From Ischnura elegans (taxonomy: Eukaryota; Arthropoda; Insecta; Odonata; Coenagrionidae): DNA of 64,000 bases. Location: positions 1,984,001-2,048,000 of the forward strand of contig NC_060254.1 of the NCBI RefSeq assembly GCF_921293095.1, read 5' to 3'. A program made the translations under genes and the position numbers. The notes beneath the pieces are model-generated. The model saw only the letters and a program-made list of their open reading frames with translations. It did no database searches and had not been told where the DNA came from. Shown piece by piece: positions 11,400-22,934 of the stretch (position 1 is the first letter of the stretch; the number at the start of each line of letters is the position of its first letter).

Positions 11400-13349
11400 C
11401 TGGAAAGTAAAGAGAAGATGGCACTAAATTTATCATCATACAAATTGATAACTGTGCAAACATGGCACCATTTGGATTTATGTACCAAATTACAGCTGAT
11501 GGCCAAACTCCATCAATAACTTCCGTTTTACAGACACAATTAGAAGCATAGATGATCGTCACCACTGGCCCACAATCCCCAGATCCACCACTTAATACTA
11601 CAGAAGCAACACCCCCAAATTTGAGAAAATAAGAAAGGGAGACTGCCACAAGTTTGTGAATGGTGAACGCATTCAAATTTCTCGCTCAAGCCACAGGACA
11701 CTATGAACACAAGCATGCTTCCTCTTGGCATTCAATGAATGTCTGGCAGCATAAGCCCTCCTCCCTCCCTGACGAGTACTCCTCAAAAGCAACAAAACAA
11801 CATCAGAAGACAAAGATGTCATGGTAGTTCAAGTGGTGGACACATCTGGGGCATCTGGCAACTATTTTTGGGATTCCACCAAAGTGATGACCTAAAATGG
11901 TTGATGCATGTTATGTAACTACCTGAGGGGTGAACTTTCCACGGCGATTTCTATGATGACAAGGTTAGCCCAATTTTCTTCAATAAATACCACATTCACT
12001 CCCATCTTCCTTATTGCGCTATTTTGTGGGTAAATTTCAAGGGCTACTTTCAAGGCTTTTTCCAAGCAAAAAAAGCAATCAAAGACAGGGTCAGAGTGAC
12101 TATTGGTAACTCTAGTCCAACCCATATTTAGAGATCTCAGAATACTTCCTCTTCCGTGAATTCAAGTTTTATAATGTACTATACATATTTACAAAGAATT
12201 ATCCCTCACTTTTTCCCACAAATAGTAGTATTCATTGTCAAAGGTTAAAGAGTATCCATGTAAGCGGTAACAATTTGATTAACCCTTAAAGTGCAGGAAT
12301 GTTTTTCTACGTTTTGCATGCTGACTGCTGCATTTACCCAACATTTATTACTAACTGGATATCTTGCACTTGGGTGCTTTCTCTCACCCTAAAGGCCCCT
12401 ATTAGCCAAGGCAACCAGATGTGCCACAGAGGCTTCCACCGGTGGAGCATCTGGTTGCGCTGGGTTTACTCCGCTCAGGTCACTAGTGGTGCCACCAATA
12501 TCGGTTCTAAAAATTACCCAGCACACAACAGTAGTTAAAATGGTGTTGTGTTGTGAGGACGCACTATTGCTAGCTCTTCCATAAAGAAGAGAAGGTGAAG
12601 GACTAGGAGGTTTTAAGACTGCACTAGAAGAATATCCCAAAGTTTTCTCCACTTAAGTGGAACAATCTAGAGAAAAATCTGTGGAATATTTTTATTGGTA
12701 GAATATTCTGCCATTTCTGTAGGAACAGAAAATCATGGTTTCGCCACTAGTGTCCCACTCTGTCCTAATGATGGCATGGCATTATCTATCCCACTCCTTC
12801 CTTCCCTATCCCTGGAGGCATCATCAGCCTTTCATCATGGTGGCCCCTCCTTTCCTTTTTTCCTTCTTCTGCCCCTCACCTCCTGAGGTGCATAAAAGTC
12901 ACTCTCGCACCTAAGTGCATGCCCTCAGGAGTCAAACCTCAGCAGCTCACCTTGGGTACTCCTCTCCTCTGCTTAACTGGAACAGCATGCTATTTTATTG
13001 GGCCATGAGTCTGCAACACTGACTTTTTAGCCACAAAAAAATATTTTCATATCAGGGTACCATTTTTTAAGCATTATCATTCTTCAACTTAGTCTTTTTC
13101 ACAAGGATACCAGTTCATGCCTTATTTTTAGAGCCCTTACTGTTAGGCTATCCACAAGAGGATCTGGATTCCATATCTGGACATGAGACCTCATTCAATG
13201 AAGATTACAACGATTTTTTGTACCTTTCAATTTTTTTAGCATCTACTTAGTGTTTGACACATGCACAGAAGTCATTATTTCATTCTCCAGCATGGATTTA
13301 TTTCCCATATATCACCAATTAAATAAACAAGCAGTGGGAGAAATTTATG

Positions 13350-13748
13350 GATCCGGAACGTGACAAAAAACTCGGCCAAGTGGCATAGAATCCTTTATTT
13401 AAGGGACATTGGGTCTAAGGTTTAGAAAACGGTGCCTAAGGATAAGATTCAGTTGCGTTTCACAATAAATCCAACCTCAGGATCATTCTTTCCTTCACAA
13501 AAGATCTTATCCCAAGAGAAGAAAGGAGTGGGGTGCATAGGAGCATAAAGTGTGAATGCAACGCGCATGTTGGACAAACAAGGCGACAATTTCAAGAACG
13601 GGTGAAAGAACACCAAGCCTGCATGAGAAATAAAAAAAGACTACATCACAATTTGCGAAACATTTGTTAGAAAGCAGTCATCAAAGTGATTTAGTATTTG
13701 AAGTGCTTCACATTGAACCTAATGGACATAGATTAGATGCTTTGGAAC
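13350..13748 (+). pseudogene. Penelope-like element, GIY-YIG endonuclease part (5' half of split copy)
   Basis: The plus-strand translation shows the end of the reverse transcriptase region, then a GIY-YIG-like block (KCECNAHVGQTRRQFQERVKEHQ) and FAKHLLESSHQS...HIEPNGHRLDALE. This matches the C-terminal endonuclease of Penelope retroelements (VGQTGRxFxxRxxEH, then FAKHLLE). It is decayed: the GIY motif is lost and a frame change is present. The frame breaks off at 13748, where a hAT element inserted, and resumes at 22943. Confidence 0.8.
13741..13748 (+). repeat. 8-bp target-site duplication, left copy
   Basis: TTTGGAAC here is repeated exactly at 22935-22942, directly outside the CCATCCCTA end of the hAT-type element. 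Confidence 0.95.
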
Positions 13749-13945
13749 CAGGGATGGTCGGATCGGATACCTCCGATCCAAATATCTGCGGATATTGCCT
13801 TCATCGGATACATAGGATCCAAAGTCGCGGAAGACATCAGATCTGGATCCGAAATTTTAAATAATAGCTCCAGTGAATGCAACAGAAGTGCTAAATCCAC
13901 CTCACCATACTGAAGCATTTTCGGGTGAAACACAAGTTGGTATGT

Positions 13946-14941
13946 TGTGGCATTTTTTAGTGTTCCCCCCCCCCAAAATTTCTGGTACCCCTCCCCCCCA
14001 GAAATTCTTCGAACTTCCTCGAACTTCCTCCGAACTTATCCGCAGAACTTCTCCCGCCAAGAACTTTTCGCGCTAAGGTTTTTTCGCGCAAAGGATTTTT
14101 CACGCAAAACGCCTGTAGCAAAACCCTGTCTCGCAAAATCCTGTCTCCGGAAAATGCTGCCTCCGGAAAGCAGCATCCGAAAGCCAGCACCGAACCCAGC
14201 ACCGAACCCAGCCTACCTGCAATCCAAGACTTATATAGGACTACTGCGGAGGAATACTTACTCCTTGGCAAGCAAGGGGAAATCGGTGCTAAGGCCTTAG
14301 TATTGTACTTGGAGTGAGAAGTTTTACCATTGTCCTATCACAACTCTCTCTCCCTCCAACACCTCACCCCAGTATCTCCCTCCCCTCCATGTGTTCCAAT
14401 GAACTGATTCCTCTGATGTCTCCAACCCAGAAATTGAGGGGAAAATTCTGGGTGCTGTGCGGTTGTCTCAAAACCAGGGAAGGCTGATTTTGTGGAGCGG
14501 CCGTTCTATGCAGAGTGGCGCCGTAGTTGAATTCGCCTGCCTACCCCTCCACTCCCTGGAAGAATCCCTCCCCTCAAATCCTGGCTTTTCCTGAATAGGA
14601 GAGCCCTCTTTCTGATCGTGACCTGCTGGGAGTCACATGTCTTGTGAGGCATGAGATATTTAGAGCAATTTTCTGCTGGTATTTAGCTGGTAATGTTTCC
14701 TTTGGGATCATGAATTTACTATCATTGTTTTCTGTAATACTTCTGATTTTTTTAATACTCTACTTTGAATAGATATCGTACGGTAATAACTCGTAAATTG
14801 TTTTTGGCTACCTTTTTCTTGTGAGCTGTTTTTCTTGTTTGTGGAGTCTTTCCCTGATCCAGCATGTGACCGACTGTTGGAGTATTTCCCTTGTCTGGAC
14901 TTACGTGAAAAATCAACCAGATTTTACGACGTAACGTCACA
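13946..14941 (+). repeat. Gypsy 5' LTR
   Basis: Starts TGTGGCATTTTTTAG and ends GTAACGTCACA. It contains a run of ten C and, unlike the 3' LTR, a tandem copy of the ten bases CGAACTTCCT near 14010-14030. A TATATA-like ACTTATATAGGA occurs at about 14228, a plausible core promoter. Confidence 0.95.
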
Positions 14942-14944
14942 TTT

Positions 14945-14955
14945 TGGTAGCAGAG
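14945..14955 (+). other. Primer binding site, initiator Met tRNA type
   Basis: TGGTAGCAGAG begins three bases after the LTR. It is the complement of the 3' end of animal initiator-methionine tRNA as I recall it (CTCTGCTACCA). The following GGTTCGATTTCC also resembles the T-arm complement. Confidence 0.8.
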
Positions 14956-15324
14956 TTTGTGGTTCGATTTCCTGTCCTCTCGTCGAGGTCTCCGAGTGCT
15001 GGACAATGGTGACATTTCTCCACTATTTCTCCACTTTTTGCAGTTTCTGGTTGTTTCTTCTCTTAAAAGTGAGTTATTTTATGTTCCATTAAGTGCTTTT
15101 TGGTTCGTGTGGGATTACGTGACTAGTGTTGCCGACTTTTCCTCGTGGTCATATGCCATTTGACATTAATGTTCGTAATGCTCGTAATGTTCTTGATAGT
15201 TTGGATAGCAGCTAGTTATTCTCGCACCCCTTTTGTCTTATTGGACTCTTCCAATAATGAGAGATAGTTTTATTTCTCGCTCTTTCTCTCTCTTTTTCTC
15301 GTTGTCGTCACTTCACTTTTCAAA

Positions 15325-18300
15325 ATGCCTGGAGGTACTGACAACCCGTACGAAAAAACTTATTTAACCACGGGCGAGGATCGTAAGGCCAGGGGTACGG
15401 CTAATGTGTCCGTAGGAAGTGAAGTTTCTAATAATGAACGGGAATCTTCTTTAGAAGTGGTTCCACCTCGCCCAACGCACGAGGAAAGCAGTGATCTTCA
15501 CGTCTCTCACGAAATGTCTGCTTCTCAGACATTGCCAGTTTCTGAAGGGTTAGTAATTGTCAAACAATTACTCAGTGATTTTCCGCCATTTGAAGTGTCA
15601 AACAGTGAGAATTGGTTTAATTTCATGTTAAAAGTTAATGAAATCGTTTCTTTGTCTTTGGTTCCTCTGTCAACGTTATTGTACCTTGTAGTATCTAAAC
15701 TACCTGCCAGCTCTCGTCATTTTTGGTTGTCTATGTTAAACTTGAATCTCGCATGGTCTCAAATCACAGAAAAAGTTTGGGCTAGAATTGTTAGTGACAG
15801 AGAGTTTGATCCCTTGATCACTACGAAAGTTAAGAGATTTCAGTTCCCTCGCGAAACGCCCCACGATTTCGTGTGTTCTGTGCGTAATGCCACTCAGGTG
15901 CTGGGTTTGCAGTATTCCGAGTCTTCTATTGTACGACTCATTATTCAAGGGTTAAATCCTTTAACAAAATCTGCAATTATGTTCTCAAATCAGCCTAACA
16001 CATTTGTAGAATTGGACTCTGTTATCACGCAGGCTTCTAAACATTTAATGGACTGTGCTGAATATTCCAACACTTTCCATCGTATCTCTAGGAACACGTC
16101 TTCTGTTGCCTCTTCCAGTGCGTCTAGGGAAGTTTCTTTTTCTATTAATTGTTCTTACTGTCATAAACCTGGCCACAAAGTGAACGAGTGTCGCAAAAGA
16201 CGACGATTTACTCAGCCTGCCGTGAGTTTGATGAGTGTCCGTGACAAGTGTTCGACTCGATTGCCAATATTATCTATTAATCTTCATTCTATGCCATGCC
16301 AGGCTTTAATTGACACTGGGTGTTCAGTTTCACTGTGTGATGAAGATTTCTTTGCTTCTCTGAAATGTTGCCGGAGAAAGGTTATTCGTAAGAATGTTGA
16401 CGTCGATTTAATCACTGTGTCGGGGCAGCCTTTTCATATTAATTCCGCTGTCTCACTCAAGGTTCAAATAGGCAAGTTTTCTTGGAACCACGTGTTTTAT
16501 CTAGCTAAAATCCCATTTCCCGTGTTACTGGGTGTGGATTTCATTTGTAATTCAAAGATGATTATTCGTCCGGCGAACGTCAGTTTTGAAATTGCCCCGA
16601 ATTATCTTTTTTCTTTTACGGACAATTACGAAGCATTTAAATCGGCGCCAGTTAGTAACTCGTCCGAATCACATGTTCTGTCGTCCACTGAAATCACGTT
16701 GTGTGATAAGTTGAAGGGCTTATTGTCAAAATTTCCTGATGTGATTTCTCAAGAATTGGGGGTAACATCTGTTATGACATACGAAATTGAACTGCTAGAT
16801 TCAACTCCGATTCGATCCCATCCTTATTCGTTGTCACCTCCAAAGGCTAATTTAATGAAGAAGCACATCCAATCTTTACTTGATAAGAAAGTGATTGAGG
16901 TTTCCAATTCAAACTGGTGTTCGCCAGCTTTTCTTGTGCCTAAAAAGGATGGATCTGAAAGACTAGTGGTTGATTACCGTAAGTTAAACAAAGTTGTTAA
17001 ATCAGACGGTTATCCAACACCTTCTGTTGAACATGCATTCCAATATCTTGCTGATGCAAAATATTTCACTGTTCTTGATCTCAATTCTGCCTTTCATCAA
17101 ATACCATTATCTGAGAATTCTAAGAAATTAACTGCTTTTGTGACGCCGTTCGGAGTGTACCAGTATAATAGATTGCCATTTGGTTTTGTAAATTCTCCTC
17201 AAATATTTACTCGTCTCATTAATGAAGTATTGGGCGATTTGAAATATTCATGTGTCTATCCATATATTGATGACTTGTGTATCTATTCCAAGTCTGCTGA
17301 AGACCATGTATCTCATGTTAATGCTGTCCTCAACAAACTACGCAGTGCTGGTTTGACGGTGTGCGAGGACAAGGTTAAGCTTGGTGTGGAATCACTCACT
17401 TTTCTGGGCCATCTCATCACAAATGGAACCTTGCAAGTTGATCCTGAGAGAGTGAGACCAATTGAACAATTCCCAGTTCCCAGAAACGTGAAGGAAGTGG
17501 CCAGATTCATTGGACTTTGTGGGTTTTACTGCAAATTTATTCCAAGGTATTCTGAAATTTCTATGCCACTTAATCGCTTGAAACGTAAAAATGTTCCTTT
17601 TCAATGGACAGCCGTTGAAAATGAGGCTTTCTGCCAGTTGAAGAAAGCTCTCACCAATCCACCAGTATTATCTTTCCCTCGATTTGACGAGGAATTTCAT
17701 TTATTTGTCGATGCCAGTAATTTGGCGGTTGGTGCCGTTCTGAATCACAAAGTAATTGGTGATTTTGTCCCTGTGGCTTTCGCTAGTAAGGCACTCTTGG
17801 AACATGAACGTAAATTTTCTTCTTATGAATTGGAGTGTCACGCAATTCATTTTGGAATTCAAAAATGCAGTGTTTACTTACAAGTAAAACCATTTCACTT
17901 GTACACTGATAATGGTGCCTTGACATGGCTTTTCTCTCATCCTAAGCAGTTGGGCAAATTAGGCAGGATGGTGCTTAAATTATCCTCTTATAAATTCACT
18001 GTGCATCATGTTCGAGGATCATCTAATTCTGTCGCAGATTGTCTTTCTCGCATTGAGCCATCCTCATCTACAAATAGTCATTTAGATGTGGAATCAAACA
18101 CTCATAAGGAGTCAGCTGTTCCTTATTCTTGTGTGTTACATAAATTGCCTTTGTCATTTGTCGACATTCGAAAACACCAAGAAACTGATCTCGTTCTAAA
18201 GGATATTTTCAATCAGATTAATAATAATTCCTTGAACGACAAAAACTATTTTCTGAAGGGACAGCTATTATGTTATGGGAATTCTAAAATTAAGCGAGGA

Positions 18301-19386
18301 AGAGCTGTTTTGCCTACGGTCTTGAGGCCTATGATTTTTCAATATTTTCACTGCTCTAGTATGTCTGCTCACTTGGGCATGGCTAAAACTTATGATAAGA
18401 TTAGCAGACACTTTTGGTGGAAGGACATGAAAAAAGAGGTTTATGACATGGTCAGAAAATGCCATCTGTGTCAGACTTGTAAACCCAGGAATGCTCCACC
18501 TCCTGGCATGCTATCGTCGCACAATCCTTCTGAAGTTTGGGAAAGACTTTATATTGATTTTGTGGGACCTTTACCTTTGACTAAAGGTGGACACCAATAT
18601 GTACTTTCTCTTATTGATGGTTTTTCTAAATTCTGTTTTCTTGAGCCAGTTCGTAAGGCTACGGCTGGTTCGGTTGTTTCAATACTCACTCAAAGAGTAT
18701 TCCCGAAATTTGGTTTCCCTAAATATTTGGTGTCTGATAATGCACAAGTTTTTAAATCTCATGCCGTTAAGGAGATGTGTTTGCAACTGGGGGTTAAGCA
18801 AATTTTTGTTTCTCTATACTATCCCTGTTCTAATCAGGTAGAGAGATTGCATAGAAATCTAAAATCTGCACTTGCTATTTTGTGCAATAATGCTCACCAT
18901 ATGTGGGACACTATGGTGGCTGACTTAAATTTTGCCCTGAACACTGCCTCACATGAGAGCAGTGGATTTTCTCCTGCCAAAATAATTTTCGGCAGAGAAC
19001 TTAAGCATCCTTTAATTAATCAGTGGGACATTCCAAAATCTTTATTCGAGAATGATCTCAAAGTAAATGACAGGCAAGCCTGCCTGAATCATGTTATTGC
19101 TAATTTAAAAAAGGCCAGAAATAGGTATAAAGAATCCTATAATAAATCTCACTCCCAAATCACTTTCTGTGTGGGAGATCTTGTTCTCTGCAAAAACCAT
19201 CCTGTCAGTTCTAAAGGTGAACAGAAAATGGCAATACTGGAACCTCTGTGGAACGGACCTTTCGTCCTTAAAAAGTATCTCTCTCCTGTAACAGTTATTC
19301 TGGAAGTTTCTCCTGGGAAAGAGAAAATTTGTCATGTTTCTCATTTAAAGGCATATCATGGTGGCATTGCTAATTCCAGTAATTAA
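15325..19386 (+). CDS. Gypsy Gag-Pol polyprotein, 1353 residues, intact
   Basis: One uninterrupted frame encodes the structural and replication proteins of the retrotransposon. Gag occupies roughly residues 1-300 with a CCHC knuckle at 276-289 (CSYCHKPGHKVNEC). A retropepsin follows with LIDTGCS (catalytic Asp 330), then reverse transcriptase with YIDD at 647-650, RNase H (LFVDASNLAVGAVL) and integrase with an H2C2 zinc finger around 1009-1052. The integrase D, D, E residues are near 1078, 1138 and 1173. Gag and Pol share one frame, so no frameshift is needed. I see no chromodomain and no envelope gene. All key residues are present, so the element may be active. Shadow frames on the minus strand are not genes. 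Confidence 0.95.
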   Translation: MPGGTDNPYEKTYLTTGEDRKARGTANVSVGSEVSNNERESSLEVVPPRPTHEESSDLHVSHEMSASQTLPVSEGLVIVKQLLSDFPPFEVSNSENWFNFMLKVNEIVSLSLVPLSTLLYLVVSKLPASSRHFWLSMLNLNLAWSQITEKVWARIVSDREFDPLITTKVKRFQFPRETPHDFVCSVRNATQVLGLQYSESSIVRLIIQGLNPLTKSAIMFSNQPNTFVELDSVITQASKHLMDCAEYSNTFHRISRNTSSVASSSASREVSFSINCSYCHKPGHKVNECRKRRRFTQPAVSLMSVRDKCSTRLPILSINLHSMPCQALIDTGCSVSLCDEDFFASLKCCRRKVIRKNVDVDLITVSGQPFHINSAVSLKVQIGKFSWNHVFYLAKIPFPVLLGVDFICNSKMIIRPANVSFEIAPNYLFSFTDNYEAFKSAPVSNSSESHVLSSTEITLCDKLKGLLSKFPDVISQELGVTSVMTYEIELLDSTPIRSHPYSLSPPKANLMKKHIQSLLDKKVIEVSNSNWCSPAFLVPKKDGSERLVVDYRKLNKVVKSDGYPTPSVEHAFQYLADAKYFTVLDLNSAFHQIPLSENSKKLTAFVTPFGVYQYNRLPFGFVNSPQIFTRLINEVLGDLKYSCVYPYIDDLCIYSKSAEDHVSHVNAVLNKLRSAGLTVCEDKVKLGVESLTFLGHLITNGTLQVDPERVRPIEQFPVPRNVKEVARFIGLCGFYCKFIPRYSEISMPLNRLKRKNVPFQWTAVENEAFCQLKKALTNPPVLSFPRFDEEFHLFVDASNLAVGAVLNHKVIGDFVPVAFASKALLEHERKFSSYELECHAIHFGIQKCSVYLQVKPFHLYTDNGALTWLFSHPKQLGKLGRMVLKLSSYKFTVHHVRGSSNSVADCLSRIEPSSSTNSHLDVESNTHKESAVPYSCVLHKLPLSFVDIRKHQETDLVLKDIFNQINNNSLNDKNYFLKGQLLCYGNSKIKRGRAVLPTVLRPMIFQYFHCSSMSAHLGMAKTYDKISRHFWWKDMKKEVYDMVRKCHLCQTCKPRNAPPPGMLSSHNPSEVWERLYIDFVGPLPLTKGGHQYVLSLIDGFSKFCFLEPVRKATAGSVVSILTQRVFPKFGFPKYLVSDNAQVFKSHAVKEMCLQLGVKQIFVSLYYPCSNQVERLHRNLKSALAILCNNAHHMWDTMVADLNFALNTASHESSGFSPAKIIFGRELKHPLINQWDIPKSLFENDLKVNDRQACLNHVIANLKKARNRYKESYNKSHSQITFCVGDLVLCKNHPVSSKGEQKMAILEPLWNGPFVLKKYLSPVTVILEVSPGKEKICHVSHLKAYHGGIANSSN

Positions 19387-21298
19387 AAGGAGAGAAATAT
19401 CATTGATTTTTTTTTATTTTTCTCAATGAATGCTAATGTTTGCTTTCTCAAATACTATTTGATGCTTGATTTCGGTGTTGAATTTCTCTTGATTCCTAAT
19501 AATATTGTTTTGAATAATGAATAATAAGTCTATTTCTATGCTTGTAATTGAAATTGTTCTGAAATATTGTATTGTACATGCTTATTCTCACTTTTAAATC
19601 ACTCATGTTATTTAGTGTCGGTCTACCGTGGTTGTGAGATGGGGTAAGGTGGAGGATTATGGGTGCTTGGAGGGAGAGGACGGGAGAATAACTTGGGGAT
19701 AAATCCCCGAGATGGCTCGTTTCCAGATAAGCTGTGGAGGTGGCCCCAGTTATTAAGATTCAATTGTGTTTTGTGTCACCTTTCCTCCACCAAGACTTTA
19801 TGGACATTCTCACAATTCTTGACAGTGATAAGTGTCGTGATTTCGCAGTGTTCGATATTCTATCGATGGCTGAGTGATTGAATTGATCAGCTGATCTTAA
19901 GACTGCCTACTGTGTTTTAGTGTGGCTTTGGCGTTGAGTTGCGACCTTCATCGCCCGACAAGTATGAACTTTCATTTTGTCGCAAACAGCACGTAGCTTT
20001 TCAAGCTATTTCTATTGTTAATTGAAGAGTGAAATTTAGAGTGATTTCTTTTGTTGATGCAATTTGCAGTTCTCATTTTGTTAGCATCGCCTATGATTCT
20101 TTTTTGACTTGTTTAATTAATACTGAGAGATATATATACACATCTTGATTAAATTTAGTCAGTACTTGATCAATAGCTGACATGAATACCATATGCCTTG
20201 TAAATTGTTAATAATTATTGGAAAATCGAGGAATTTAGTGCAATCTATTGTTGTTTATGTAAATCTTGTTGAATTTTGGAGGATTCTTTATTTGATGATT
20301 AATTATGGACTGATAATATTTACAAACATGGAGGGTTTAAAGGGAGAATTAATAATGCCAAAGTATATCAATTAAGTGAGACACATATTATGCTGAATAT
20401 TTTTGCTGCTATTTTGATAACTAATAATTATTTAGTGAATAACCGTATATTTGAATAACCTTGTATTTATTGTTTATATAAATTGGGATATATATTTTGT
20501 TGGTCGACCCTAACTTTCTCTTGGGTTGCAATATGAATTTTGGGTAGAAGTTAAAACCCATTTTTGTCAATCGTTGATTTTTGATAAGGTGGTTGAACCC
20601 AACTAATGGGACAACCCAGGGTTCTCATGAACCCAACTGCTTTACCAACCCAATCTTGCCCATTTACTAAGTGGTTGGTTATTGTATTGCTTTACTTGGT
20701 TTTAAAAACCACAAAATATCTCTGATGAGAGAAGGAACATTTGAGTTTGGTAAAGATATCCTGGTGTTATACCAAAAATAATCTTCCCAGTTCCTTCTAG
20801 TCGCTGATGATAATTATTTGTAATTTTGATTCACTGTACACCGAAACAAGCATCACATTATGACATATTGATTATTAATTTTATTTTCTTGCTATGTAAT
20901 ACTAAATAATTTACTTTATATCATTCAGCATTATTTCTTGTCTCACTCTTGTAATTATGTCATGTTACTCAAGAATTCTGTTGAATTCCAAACATCACTC
21001 TTGAAGTTATCATTTACAGAGTGATAAAATGTATGTTCTTGTTAAAACTATTTTTGAGTGATATTTCTTGAAAACTATTGTCTCAATCAATAAACTTTTT
21101 TTATATTCATTTCAATTCTAACCACTGAATAATGGTTTTTTGTAAAATTCATGGGGGGTTAAACAGTGGGGGTTCATCCAGTGAAAACCAGTGGACCTGT
21201 GATGCCTCGATAAGTTTTCCTGGCATTAATCAGTTCTTGGTGGACGTGTCTTTGTCCACAAGTTCAAGCAATTTTTGTGGTCATTTTCCCACAGAGGA
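19387..21298 (+). other. Long non-coding region between Pol stop and 3' LTR of the Gypsy element
   Basis: About 1.9 kb without a long frame or recognisable envelope. Around 20505-20710 it holds repeated GGGTT/AACCC motifs (AACCCAACTAATGG, CAACCCAGGGTT, AACCCAACTG). The polypurine tract next to the LTR is short (CAGAGGA, 21292-21298). Confidence 0.7.
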
Positions 21299-22284
21299 TG
21301 TGGCATTTTTTAGTGTTCCCCCCCCCCAAAATTTCTGGTACCCCTCCCCCCCAGAAATTCTTCGAACTTCCTCCGAACTTATCCGCAGAACTTCTCCCGC
21401 CAAGAACTTTTCGCGCTAAGGTTTTTTCGCGCAAAGGATTTTTCACGCAAAACGCCTGTAGCAAAACCCTGTCTCGCAAAATCCTGTCTCCGGAAAATGC
21501 TGCCTCCGGAAAGCAGCATCCGAAAGCCAGCACCGAACCCAGCACCGAACCCAGCCTACCTGCAATCCAAGACTTATATAGGACTACTGCGGAGGAATAC
21601 TTACTCCTTGGCAAGCAAGGGGAAATCGGTGCTAAGGCCTTAGTATTGTACTTGGAGTGAGAAGTTTTACCATTGTCCTATCACAACTCTCTCTCCCTCC
21701 AACACCTCACCCCAGTATCTCCCTCCCCTCCATGTGTTCCAATGAACTGATTCCTCTGATGTCTCCAACCCAGAAATTGAGGGGAAAATTCTGGGTGCTG
21801 TGCGGTTGTCTCAAAACCAGGGAAGGCTGATTTTGTGGAGCGGCCGTTCTATGCAGAGTGGCGCCGTAGTTGAATTCGCCTGCCTACCCCTCCACTCCCT
21901 GGAAGAATCCCTCCCCTCAAATCCTGGCTTTTCCTGAATAGGAGAGCCCTCTTTCTGATCGTGACCTGCTGGGAGTCACATGTCTTGTGAGGCATGAGAT
22001 ATTTAGAGCAATTTTCTGCTGGTATTTAGCTGGTAATGTTTCCTTTGGGATCATGAATTTACTATCATTGTTTTCTGTAATACTTCTGATTTTTTGAATA
22101 CTCTACTTTGAATGGATATCGTACGGTAATAACTCGTAAATTGTTTTTGGCTACCTTTTTCTTGTGAGCTGTTTTTCTTGTTTGTGGAGTCTTTCCCTGA
22201 TCCAGCATGTGACCGACTGTTGGAGTATTTCCCTTGTCTGGACTTACGTGAAAAATCAACTAGATTTTACGACGTAACGTCACA
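21299..22284 (+). repeat. Gypsy 3' LTR
   Basis: Same ends as the 5' LTR. It lacks the 10-bp duplication and differs by three substitutions near 22097, 22115 and 22261. It is followed by the duplication ATGT and then H1 element sequence. Confidence 0.95.
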
Positions 22285-22350
22285 ATGTGATGAGAAAGTG
22301 ACAAAATTCGAGGGAAACGTGCGTGAGGAAAATCTGAATTTGGTTGATGG

Positions 22351-22604
22351 CGGGTAGCCAGGAATTTCGTTAGGGGGGTCCAAAACCAGTGGGGAAAATT
22401 TTTAAACAACAGGGTACAGAGTGGAGGGTTTCAAACTAATTTTAACACCCTTCATAACCGAAAAAAAACTTTACTTTTCAAAGAAATCTATTGTAAATTC
22501 ATGATTTTTCAATATTTTGTTTCCTTTTATGAAGGAAAGTCATTATGTTTTTATATTTTGGGGGGTCTGGACCCACCGGACTTCCCACTCTTGCTACGCT
22601 ACTG
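22351..22604. mobile_element. hAT-type MITE family H2 inside H1 copy 1
   Basis: Begins GGGTAGCCAGGAATTTCGTT and ends TTGCTACGCTACTG, matching the better-preserved H2 ends CAGTGGCGTAGCC / GGCTACGCCACTG at 51045-51309. Imperfect 8-bp duplications GTTGATGG and GTCAGTGG flank it. The same insertion is present in H1 copy 2. Confidence 0.75.
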
Positions 22605-22934
22605 GTCAGTGGTATATCCAAAGATTTTTCTAATTTTCATTTCCAAACCCAAGCATAACAGTTTAGGTCCTAAGCATGTAAAGATGTTTTTAAAAACAAC
22701 TTGAAAGCCTACAAAATGATTTTTAACTTATAAAAATATAAAAATGTGTAAGAAAATCTAAAAAGCATTCCTTTGATTGTTTGTACCCAGAATGAACTTG
22801 ATTAATTACTTGGCTTTTATAGCAGGAATTTGAAAATGCATTTGGATCCGAAAATATCCGATCCGAAAGATCCGGCTCCGAAAATCAAAGATCCGATCCG
22901 AATCCGAAAGAAATCTGGGATCCGTCCATCCCTA

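Larger units (their letters stand above)
13946..22284 (+). mobile_element. Complete, young Ty3/Gypsy LTR retrotransposon
   Basis: 8339 bp with LTRs of 996 and 986 bp, TG...CA ends, a 4-bp duplication ATGT (13942-13945 and 22285-22288), an initiator-methionine tRNA primer site and a single intact Gag-Pol frame. The paralogous unfilled site at about 50735 reads ...GTATGCGATGAG..., confirming the duplication. By eye the LTRs differ by three substitutions and one 10-bp tandem duplication, so insertion was recent. It lies in the last FAM219 intron, antisense to that gene. Confidence 0.95.
13749..22934. mobile_element. hAT-type non-autonomous element (family H1), copy 1, carrying a Gypsy insertion
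   Basis: Ends are CAGGGATGGTCGGATC and, inverted, TAGGGATGGACGGATC, flanked by the perfect 8-bp duplication TTTGGAAC. Eight-base duplications and A/G-rich YAGGGATGG ends are hAT features. Without the Gypsy insertion it is about 843 bp. The ends are rich in GATCCGAAT-type short repeats. A second H1 copy lies inverted at about 50114-52360. No transposase is seen. Confidence 0.88.

Noticed and set aside
11238..11519. Plus-strand frame beginning with a run of serines
   Set aside because: It is the antisense of the acidic run (GAA/GAT codons) in FAM219 exon 4.
13957..14300. Open frames of about 100 residues inside the LTRs, both strands
   Set aside because: Repeated in both LTRs, proline/serine-rich from C-runs, with no domain. 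Chance frames in GC-rich LTR sequence.
17313..17604. Minus-strand frames inside the Gypsy polyprotein
   Set aside because: Shadows of the intact plus-strand Gag-Pol frame.
19387..21298. An envelope gene for the Gypsy element
   Set aside because: No frame longer than about 75 residues, and no signal peptide, cleavage site or fusion motif is visible.
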